A stretch of 5,543 bases of DNA, from assembly GCA_027066355.1 (NCBI GenBank), contig JAMONW010000170.1:1-5543 (forward strand), written 5' to 3'. The translations under genes were made by a program, and so were the position numbers. Positions 1 to 4,889 of the stretch are shown here, one piece after another. Under the pieces are notes generated by a model. It worked only from the letters and a program-made list of their open reading frames with translations. It was not told the DNA's origin and did no database searches. The DNA is from Campylobacteraceae bacterium. Its GTDB lineage: Bacteria; Campylobacterota; Campylobacteria; Campylobacterales; Sulfurovaceae. Each line of letters opens with the position of its first letter. Within the stretch, counting starts at the first letter, position 1.

Positions 1-324
1 ATCTTTATCTTCTGTTGTAATTAGTGCTAAATCAAGCTCGTGTGATACTGCTACTACTTTTGCAATATAACGCTTTGCAATATCATATCTTTGCACCTCA
101 ATATATGTTTGATTTGCCACAACATGTGCATTTGTTAAAATTAATCCTCTTCCAATTACTGCCCCACTTCCACTTGAGCGAACAATTCTATTTGTCCATG
201 GTTTTTTATAGTTTGGGTCTTTTGAAGTTGTATATATTTTTATAATTGCTTTTTTAATATTTACATCTGCTACTTGAGCGCTTAAAAAAGCTGTAAATAT
301 TGCTACTAATAATATTAATCTCAT
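1..324 (-). CDS. Exported trypsin-like serine protease, Deg/HtrA type (3' end beyond window)
   Basis: The reverse strand reads 108 codons without a stop, from an ATG at 324 to the window edge. An AGGA lies 6-7 bases upstream of the ATG. The N-terminus is a typical signal peptide: MRL, a hydrophobic run, then a likely cut after LSA at about residue 16, so the enzyme should act in the periplasm. Residues 51-67 read SGSGAVIGRGLILTNAH, the usual beta-barrel entry with catalytic His67. HELDLALI at 95-102 supplies catalytic Asp98. The catalytic Ser (GNSGGP region) and any PDZ domain lie outside the window. The PW motif before the GSG block and the HELDLAL wording resemble the Deg2/Deg9-like branch more than classical DegP; that sub-family call is an inference. 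It is transcribed divergently from the lipoprotein cassette. Family-level confidence is high. Confidence 0.9.
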   Translation of the reverse strand, partial: MRLILLVAIFTAFLSAQVADVNIKKAIIKIYTTSKDPNYKKPWTNRIVRSSGSGAVIGRGLILTNAHVVANQTYIEVQRYDIAKRYIAKVVAVSHELDLALITTEDKD

Positions 325-339
325 TAATTTCCTTTTTTT

Positions 340-347
340 GGTATAAT
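340..347 (+). promoter_or_regulatory. Predicted -10 box for the lipoprotein/DUF2868/GTPase cassette
   Basis: TATAAT at 342-347 is preceded by TGG, an extended -10 form, and by a run of seven T at 333-339. The T-run fits the T-rich spacer of Campylobacterota promoters. A start near 354 gives a leader of about 28 bases before the GTG at 382. It faces the oppositely oriented TATAAT at 358-363, so the two promoters overlap. Confidence 0.55.
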
Positions 348-357
348 TATTGCTAAA

Positions 358-363
358 ATTATA
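358..363 (-). promoter_or_regulatory. Predicted -10 box for the serine protease gene
   Basis: The reverse strand reads TATAAT here, preceded by GGC. A start of transcription near base 351 would leave a leader of about 27 bases before the ATG at 324. No clear -35 box is visible, which is normal for Campylobacterota sigma-70 promoters. Confidence 0.5.
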
Positions 364-381
364 GCCATAAAAGGTTAAAAA

Positions 382-936
382 GTGTCGATAATTTTTAAAA
401 GAGTATTATTAATTTTACTATTGATTTTTTCAATTAATGGATGTGGCAGTGTAAATTATGCCAATTTACACACAATAGAAGATAACCCCAAAATATCAAA
501 ATTAACAAAAATGTTAATTGAGCTTGGTGGTAATCCAAATGAGGCTAGAGAGTTAGCTGTTTTAGCAGTTAGCCACTCAAAAGAGTTAGCAAATGAGTAT
601 CATCTTGTATCTCCACCACTCTATCACAACTTTTTGGTAAATTCTGGTAAACGAAAGAGGGGACTTTGCTTTCATTTTGTAGAAGATTTAACAAAAGAGA
701 TAAAAAGTAGAAACTTTAAGAGCTTTGATTTTAGGTGGGGTAGAGCAAATGCAGATAAATTAAATGAGCATAATGTAATTGTAGTGCTAAAAAAAGGTAG
801 CAAAGACTTTAAAAATGGTATAATTTTAGATGCTTGGCGACATAGTGGAAAGTTGTATTTTACAAAAGTAAAAGATGACCCAGAGTATAACTTTGTGCCT
901 TGGGCAGAGGGCGATAGAAGAATGGCTACTTATTAA
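382..936 (+). CDS. Putative lipoprotein with transglutaminase/papain-like Cys-His-Asp arrangement
   Basis: This 184-residue protein starts at GTG, with AAGG at 371-374 seven bases upstream and an in-frame stop (376-378) just before it, so no longer start exists. Residues 1-21 form a lipoprotein signal: basic FKR, a leucine-rich core, and lipobox I-N-G-C with Cys21 as the lipidation site. Gly follows the Cys rather than Asp, which would favour outer-membrane sorting. The mature part has a helical stretch with an EARELAVLAVSHSKELA run, then PPLYHNFLVNSG, then RGLCFHFVEDL with Cys96, NEHNVIVV with His130, and IILDAWR with Asp150. Cys in a helix start, His in a beta strand, then Asp in the next strand is the order seen in transglutaminase-fold enzymes. 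This suggests a peptidase, amidase or acyl-transfer enzyme in the periplasm. I do not recognise a named family, and the enzymatic role is inferred. It is first in the cassette, 10 bases ahead of the DUF2868 gene. Confidence 0.85.
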   Translation: MSIIFKRVLLILLLIFSINGCGSVNYANLHTIEDNPKISKLTKMLIELGGNPNEARELAVLAVSHSKELANEYHLVSPPLYHNFLVNSGKRKRGLCFHFVEDLTKEIKSRNFKSFDFRWGRANADKLNEHNVIVVLKKGSKDFKNGIILDAWRHSGKLYFTKVKDDPEYNFVPWAEGDRRMATY

Positions 937-940
937 AGGA
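937..940 (+). promoter_or_regulatory. Ribosome binding site that points to an ATA start at 947
   Basis: AGGA (within AAAGGA 935-940) begins immediately after the TAA stop of the lipoprotein gene. Six bases separate it from the ATA at 947. No ATG, GTG or TTG lies in the correct frame between the upstream stop at 941-943 and the TTG at 1070, so this site best explains initiation of the DUF2868 gene. The TTG at 1070 has no purine-rich site before it. Confidence 0.6.
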
Positions 941-946
941 TAAAAG

Positions 947-1885
947 ATAGAACTACTTAAAAAGTATAAAACTCTTTTTTTAGTTATTGTTGGGTTTATT
1001 GTTGGCTTTAGTGTTGGCAGTGGATTACTTTTATATAGTGGCAAAGAGCTTGTAAATGCACTTGTCTTTTTGGGTGTAGCTGTTTTTTTGCCATTTTTGT
1101 TTTCAATATTTTCACTATTTGCTCTAATTTTTAAAAGAGATAGTAAAACTCTGCTCTCTTTAGAGAGTTCATATAGTTTTGGTGTTGCTTTCTCTTTTGG
1201 CGCTCTTGTGGCTCTTGTTTTTACAATTAGTGTTAAAGATATTGCCTTTGGATGGGCTACAACACTAAATATTAGCGCTAGTGAATTGAGCCACTTTTTA
1301 AACTCTATTGCTATTTGGAAGGGTTTTTGTAGTGATTGTATTGTTAGTGAAAAGTTAGCTGATATTAGCCATTTTGTAAGGCTTGGCGGAGCTGTTAAAA
1401 AAGAGCAAATTGATAGTGCGCTACTTCTTGGTGCTTGGTGGAAATATTTGGCAATGGCTCTTATAACTTATGGGGTAATCTTTAGAGCTATTTTACTTTT
1501 TGTAGTAAAAGTTTTGCAAAAAGGTAGCAAAATTCAAATAATTGCACAAAAAAATGAGGAGCATTTAAGAGATATAAGTAGCAATTATAGCAATAAAATC
1601 AGCTTAGATGAGCTTAAAAAACGCAAATTTAAACTTATAAAATATCATACTAATTGCAATTTAGCAAGTAGTGATGATGCAGATGATATTGTAGTTTGCG
1701 TTAAATCGTGGGAGCCACCTATTTTAGACTTTTTTGACTACCTAGAGGAGCTTAAAGATAAAAATAGTAGCTCTAAAATATCTATATTTTTGCAAGGCTT
1801 AGGAGACAAAGCAAAAAAGAGTGATATTGATATTTGGCTAAGAAAATTAAATGAGTTAGAGTTAAATTATGAGGTAATAGTATGA
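947..1885 (+). CDS. DUF2868-type inner-membrane protein, probable ATA start
   Basis: A standard-start reading begins at TTG 1070 (271 residues), but the frame is open back to 944. The 41 extra residues form a complete first helix and the start of the second, so I place the start at ATA 947 (312 residues). Predicted helices, in the longer numbering, are at about 10-30, 36-62, 78-94 and 165-187. A basic N-terminus and KRDSK after helix 2 put both termini in the cytoplasm. Family-like features are GKELVN before helix 2, FGWATTL opening the periplasmic loop, and WWKYL...YGVIFR in helix 4. The periplasmic loop contains CSDC (Cys128, Cys131), a CxxC. The cytoplasmic tail of about 120 residues contains SWEPP and ends at a TGA that overlaps the GTPase ATG. 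Proteins of this type commonly neighbour DUF3482 GTPases. The likely role is membrane partner of that GTPase; the biochemical function is unknown. Confidence 0.82.
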   Translation: MELLKKYKTLFLVIVGFIVGFSVGSGLLLYSGKELVNALVFLGVAVFLPFLFSIFSLFALIFKRDSKTLLSLESSYSFGVAFSFGALVALVFTISVKDIAFGWATTLNISASELSHFLNSIAIWKGFCSDCIVSEKLADISHFVRLGGAVKKEQIDSALLLGAWWKYLAMALITYGVIFRAILLFVVKVLQKGSKIQIIAQKNEEHLRDISSNYSNKISLDELKKRKFKLIKYHTNCNLASSDDADDIVVCVKSWEPPILDFFDYLEELKDKNSSSKISIFLQGLGDKAKKSDIDIWLRKLNELELNYEVIV

Positions 1886-3222
1886 GCCATCCAAAATTTG
1901 TAGTTGTAGGGCATCCAAATAAGGGAAAAAGCTCTATTGTTTCTACATTAACACTTGATGATAGTATAGCAATTAGCGATAAACCAGGCACCACAACAAA
2001 AGCGCGTAGTTTTATGCTTAAAAAAGGCGATAGAGTATTTTATGAATTAATTGACACTCCTGGTTTTCAGCGCCCAAGAAAGCTTTTGAAGATTTTACAA
2101 AGGGGTAATCCAAATGCAAATGAGCGCCCTAAGAGAGTTTTGGAATTTTTAGATGCCTATTGCAGTGATAGTGCTTTTAAAGATGAGTGCGAATTGCTAA
2201 AGCCAATTATGGATGATGATAGTGGAATAATATATGTTGTAGATGCTAGTAAGCCATATAGTGATGAGTTTGAGTATGAGATGGAGATTTTGCGATATTG
2301 CGCTAAGCCATCTATGGCAATTTTAAATTATATTGGAGATGGTGATTATACAAAAGAGTGGGAGAGTGTGCTAGGGCAGTATTTTCGCATTATAAAACCT
2401 TTTAATCCACTAAAAGCCACCTTTAGCGACCATATAGATTTAATAGAGGCTCTAAGACATATTACTCCAAAGTGGAACAAACAGTTAAAAGAGTCAATAG
2501 AGCTTTTAAAAGAGTATAGAAAGAGCCAAAAAAGAGAGGTTGCAAAACTTATTGCAAAAGAGGTTTCTGAAATTATTGGATATAAACTAACAAAAAGTTC
2601 ACACTTACTAAATATTGATGAAGATAGGCTAAAAGAGGAGTTTAAAAAAGAGTTAGCTTCTAAAGAAGAGAGGCTTTTTAAAGATATAAAAGATACTCTA
2701 AACTTTAAAAATAGTCTATTTGAGATGCCAAAAAACCCATTTGGATTTGAACTTTTTTCTAATGAGTCTAAAGAGATTTTTGGCTTAAGCAAAGAGAAAT
2801 TGGTTTTAATTTCTACAATTGGCAGTGCAACTGCTGGTGGTTTAATAGATTTAGCAGTGGGAGGACACAGCTTTTTTTTAGGCACAATAATTGGCGCAGC
2901 TGCTGGATTTGTTGGGGCTAGTTATGGATATGATGAGTTAGCAAAAATTAAATTTTTAAGCAATAAAGTTGTAGAAATTGGACCAGTTAGCGACCCAAAC
3001 TTTAGCTTTATTTTACTAAATCGTGCAGTTAATTTTGCAAATAGATTATTAAATCAAACTCATGCTAATAGAGAGGCTAAATTTGAGGTAGCTTTAAATA
3101 ATGAAATCTCTATAAAACAACTTAAAAATTTTGACTCTTTACATAGCAAATTTAGAGATAAAAAAGCTAATCAAAAAGATTTAAAAAAGTATGAAGAGAT
3201 GATTTATGAGTTGCTAGAGTAG
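1882..3222 (+). CDS. GTPase with DUF3482-type C-terminal region
   Basis: This 446-residue protein starts at the ATG of an ATGA overlap, with GAGG at 1871-1874, so it is translationally coupled to the gene before it. The N-terminal G domain shows the P-loop GHPNKGKSS (10-18), a candidate switch I PGTT (35-38), and the G3 motif DTPG (58-61) followed by FQRPR. Strand IIYVVDASKPY is at 116-126. The usual NKxD motif is absent; NYIGD at 149-153 sits in its place, so guanine recognition is atypical. Residues about 198-275 are charged and helical, likely coiled coil. Residues about 306-348 are hydrophobic and glycine-rich, with GSATAGG and GAAAGFVGASYG, suggesting a membrane-inserting hairpin. A charged helical C-terminus ends in YELLE. 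The protein is probably peripheral on the inner membrane and works with the DUF2868 protein. GTP binding is well supported; the cellular process is unknown. Confidence 0.92.
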   Translation: MSHPKFVVVGHPNKGKSSIVSTLTLDDSIAISDKPGTTTKARSFMLKKGDRVFYELIDTPGFQRPRKLLKILQRGNPNANERPKRVLEFLDAYCSDSAFKDECELLKPIMDDDSGIIYVVDASKPYSDEFEYEMEILRYCAKPSMAILNYIGDGDYTKEWESVLGQYFRIIKPFNPLKATFSDHIDLIEALRHITPKWNKQLKESIELLKEYRKSQKREVAKLIAKEVSEIIGYKLTKSSHLLNIDEDRLKEEFKKELASKEERLFKDIKDTLNFKNSLFEMPKNPFGFELFSNESKEIFGLSKEKLVLISTIGSATAGGLIDLAVGGHSFFLGTIIGAAAGFVGASYGYDELAKIKFLSNKVVEIGPVSDPNFSFILLNRAVNFANRLLNQTHANREAKFEVALNNEISIKQLKNFDSLHSKFRDKKANQKDLKKYEEMIYELLE

Positions 3223-3235
3223 ATGTAACTCATAA
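3204..3235. terminator. Stem-loop over the GTPase stop codon, possible weak terminator
   Basis: TTATGAGTTGC at 3204-3214 pairs with GTAACTCATAA at 3225-3235: ten Watson-Crick pairs and one G-U, with a ten-base loop holding the TAG stop. The stem lacks a following T-run on either strand, so intrinsic termination is uncertain. It lies between two convergent genes, where a transcript end would be expected. Confidence 0.4.
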
Positions 3236-3253
3236 TTAAACTCAATATCCATT

Positions 3254-3358
3254 CTATTTAAAAAATAGATAGCTTAAAGCAAATCCTAGAATATTGGCAA
3301 AGATAAATAGACTTCCATACATTAGAGCTGAAAAAACTTTTATTATTAAATCTTTTCT
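3254..3358 (-). other. In-frame continuation of the small membrane protein after a TGA
   Basis: Directly after the TGA at 3361-3359, in the same frame, 34 sense codons run to a TAG at 3256-3254. They begin RKDLIIK and then encode a helix containing SLFIFANILGFALSYLFF. The joined loop, FK-stop-RKD, would be strongly basic and cytoplasmic, which matches the topology of the first three helices. The simplest reading is a nonsense change of TGG (Trp) or CGA (Arg) to TGA, a sequencing error, or readthrough. Starting afresh at ATG 3322 would give only 22 residues. TGA is a normal stop elsewhere here (1883-1885), so a general TGA reassignment is unlikely. Confidence 0.5.
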
Positions 3359-3682
3359 TCATTTAAAGATTAAAATATATAGCCAAACAAGAAGTGTGCA
3401 ATTTAAAACATATGATACTATCTCTGCTAAACCTAAATTGTGAGGTATAAAATCTATAATCGCTATTATTATTGTATAAATTGCAATTAAAATTATATAA
3501 ATTAGTGAGTATTTAAGAGTTTGATACTTCTCTAAACAGATATATACCTTATTTATATCATATATTTCACAACTACTACTTGTAGAGTTTTTTGCTCTCT
3601 TTATTGATAAATTTTCAACTACAAAAAATATTATAATTGAATAAATCAGTCCTATTAAAATAAATGGTATTATATTTGTCAT
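3359..3682 (-). CDS. Small multi-helix membrane protein, possibly prematurely stopped
   Basis: This reads 107 residues from ATG 3682 to TGA 3361-3359. Only a weak purine stretch (AAAAAAGA) precedes the start. Predicted helices are at about 5-22, 58-78 and 86-106. The loop after helix 1 carries KRAKN and two cysteines (38 and 49). The positive charges put that loop in the cytoplasm and the N-terminus outside. I do not recognise a family. The frame stays open after the TGA for another 34 codons, which encode a fourth hydrophobic helix (see the next entry), so this may be a truncated form of a 141-142-residue protein. It converges with the GTPase gene and lies downstream of rlpA on the same strand, about 100 bases away. 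The chance that it is a spurious frame is low but real, because hydrophobic translations are common in AT-rich DNA. Confidence 0.6.
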   Translation of the reverse strand: MTNIIPFILIGLIYSIIIFFVVENLSIKRAKNSTSSSCEIYDINKVYICLEKYQTLKYSLIYIILIAIYTIIIAIIDFIPHNLGLAEIVSYVLNCTLLVWLYILIFK

Positions 3683-3698
3683 ATTAATCTTTTTTATA

Positions 3699-3704
3699 AT
3701 TATA
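3699..3704 (-). promoter_or_regulatory. Candidate -10 box for the small membrane protein gene
   Basis: The reverse strand reads GATATAAT, ending 17 bases before the ATG at 3682. This would leave a leader of only about 10 bases. In such AT-rich DNA a chance match is possible. Confidence 0.25.
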
Positions 3705-3784
3705 TCTTTATTTTGGATTAATAAAATAAATTTTAATAGTTATATATAAGAATTAATAATAGTTTAATATTAGCTAATAAGATA

Positions 3785-4261
3785 TTATCCTTTTGGATCT
3801 ATTTTATTTACAACTGTTAATTTAACTGGGGCTACACCATCTCTATCTAATCCTATTTTTTTTGCAGCCGCATATGAACAATCAATAATTCTACCCTTTA
3901 CAAAAGGTCCTCTATCGTTTATTCTAACAAATACACTTTTTCCATTTTTTAAATTTTGCACCTTTACAATAGTGCCAAGAGGAAATGTTTTGTGTGCTGC
4001 TGTGTAGGCATACATATTATATCTCTCCCCACTGCTTGTTGTGCCACCATTAAATCCTGGTCCATACCAACTTGCTAAACCTATTTGTGTTTGATTTAAA
4101 GAAACCTCTCTTGGCTGAATAACTTCGCCCCTTCTAACATATGGCTTCATTGTTGCTTTATATCTTGCCATTGAGATTGGTTTAGGATGAGTTGTGCCAA
4201 TAGAACAAGCACTAAATAGAAAAGTTAGTATCAATATAAGTGTATAATTAATGTATTTCAT
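3785..4261 (-). CDS. rlpA: RlpA-like septal ring lytic transglycosylase lipoprotein
   Basis: This 158-residue protein has a lipoprotein signal: MKYINY, a hydrophobic core, and lipobox F-S-A-C with Cys19. Ser follows, so outer-membrane sorting is likely. The double-psi beta-barrel domain fills residues about 60-153 and has all the family hallmarks: GLASWYGPGFNGGTTSSGE, YTAAHKTFPLGT, VRINDRGPF and IIDCSYAAAKKIGL. Conserved Glu79, His90 and Asp116 match the residues linked to cleavage of naked glycan strands in RlpA enzymes. No C-terminal SPOR domain is present; the protein ends shortly after the barrel with KIDPKG. Two further ATG codons lie upstream (4297, 4285), but a TATAAT box covers 4292-4287, so those would sit at or before the transcription start. 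GGAG at 4275-4272 supports the ATG at 4261, with ten bases of spacing. If 4285 were used, the signal would be eight residues longer. Confidence 0.93.
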   Translation of the reverse strand: MKYINYTLILILTFLFSACSIGTTHPKPISMARYKATMKPYVRRGEVIQPREVSLNQTQIGLASWYGPGFNGGTTSSGERYNMYAYTAAHKTFPLGTIVKVQNLKNGKSVFVRINDRGPFVKGRIIDCSYAAAKKIGLDRDGVAPVKLTVVNKIDPKG

Positions 4262-4286
4262 ATGATATTTACTCCATTTTTTCATA

Positions 4287-4292
4287 ATTATA
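4287..4292 (-). promoter_or_regulatory. Predicted -10 box for the rlpA-like gene
   Basis: The reverse strand reads TATATAAT. Transcription would start near 4280, leaving about 19 bases before the ATG at 4261. This placement is the main reason for rejecting the two upstream ATG codons. Confidence 0.45.
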
Positions 4293-4315
4293 TACAATAA
4301 TTAGTTAAAGATAAG

Positions 4316-4321
4316 TATAAT
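4316..4321 (+). promoter_or_regulatory. Predicted -10 box for the cytochrome b561 gene
   Basis: AAGTATAAT lies 55 bases upstream of the ATG at 4377, so transcription would start near 4328 with a leader of about 49 bases. The divergent rlpA -10 box is 23 bases away, so the two promoters share their upstream region. Confidence 0.45.
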
Positions 4322-4376
4322 ACATACTCAATACATATTAGATTAGTATTATTTTAAAAATTTTTTAGGAGAATTA

Positions 4377-4889
4377 ATGCAAAAATATACAAAAGATTTT
4401 ATTTTAATCCATTGGATTCACGCTTTGATTTTAGCATTTTTGTTAATTGGAGCAACACTTAAGTTGCCAGATTTACCAAAAGTAAGTGGTGATTTAGCAC
4501 CATTTAAGATGCATATAATTATAGGTATAATTGCAATTTTACTATTAGTTTTTAGATTAATTTTATTAAAAAAACAACCTTATATAAAGCTATATAATGG
4601 AGCTAAACAAGTGCTTGTAGATATAAATCATAGATTGATATATTTAATAATTTTTATAGTTGGGATAAGTGGAGTTGCCACTGCGAAACTCTCTAACTTA
4701 GGTAGTATAGTTTTATTTGGAGCTGATGCTTCTAACTATCTTGGAGAGACATCTTTAGTTAAAGTATTTGCGAATATACACTCTATTAGCACAACTGTAT
4801 TAATGGCATTAATTGCTATGCATATAGTTGGTGTAATTTTATATACTATTAAAACAAAAGATAAAGTTATTAAGAGAATGTGGTTTTAA
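4377..4889 (+). CDS. Cytochrome b561 family protein (CybB-like)
   Basis: This 170-residue membrane protein has AGGAG at 4367-4371, five bases before the ATG. Four helices are predicted at about 9-27, 44-64, 86-104 and 132-157. Candidate b-heme ligands are His12 (HW pair, start of helix 1), His46 (MHIIIG, helix 2), His135 and His149 (helix 4, 14 residues apart), the usual pattern of two bis-histidine hemes in the bacterial b561 family. His15 and His85 (HRLIYL) are also present. Arg60 in LVFRL and the C-terminal KRM are typical. The protein would carry electrons in the inner membrane, probably from quinol to a periplasmic acceptor or the reverse. No partner such as a hydrogenase, YceI protein or molybdoenzyme is in the window, so the partner is unknown. 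It appears monocistronic; its stop overlaps the stop of the convergent methyltransferase gene. Confidence 0.9.
   Translation: MQKYTKDFILIHWIHALILAFLLIGATLKLPDLPKVSGDLAPFKMHIIIGIIAILLLVFRLILLKKQPYIKLYNGAKQVLVDINHRLIYLIIFIVGISGVATAKLSNLGSIVLFGADASNYLGETSLVKVFANIHSISTTVLMALIAMHIVGVILYTIKTKDKVIKRMWF

Noticed and set aside
24..245. Plus-strand open frame of 73 codons at the left end
   Set aside because: It lies antisense to the serine protease, whose reverse-strand translation has a signal peptide and catalytic motifs. The plus-strand translation has no recognisable pattern.
826..1044. Minus-strand open frame of 72 codons
   Set aside because: It is antisense to the end of the lipoprotein gene and the start of the DUF2868 gene, both well supported, and it has no ribosome site or motif.
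1782..1994. Minus-strand open frame of 70 codons
   Set aside because: It is the shadow of the DUF2868/GTPase junction, including the conserved P-loop region.
2346..2885. Minus-strand open frame of 179 codons inside the GTPase gene
   Set aside because: It is long but Ser/Leu/Phe-rich, as expected from the antisense of AAA/GAG-rich coding DNA, and it lies wholly within a convincing gene.
3253..3269. Short AT hairpin (TCTATTT / AAATAGA) as terminator
   Set aside because: It has one G:C pair per arm and no T-run, and overlaps the stop of the extended membrane frame. Too weak to support.
3254..3682. TGA reassigned to an amino acid, or selenocysteine insertion, to explain the in-frame TGA
   Set aside because: TGA closes the DUF2868 gene at an ATGA overlap, so it works as a stop here. 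No selenocysteine-type stem-loop directly after the TGA was evident, and the context is not that of a selenoprotein.
3768..3779. 12-base palindrome TATTAGCTAATA just downstream of the rlpA-like gene
   Set aside because: It is almost all A/T and has no loop or T-run. Such palindromes are common by chance at this base composition.
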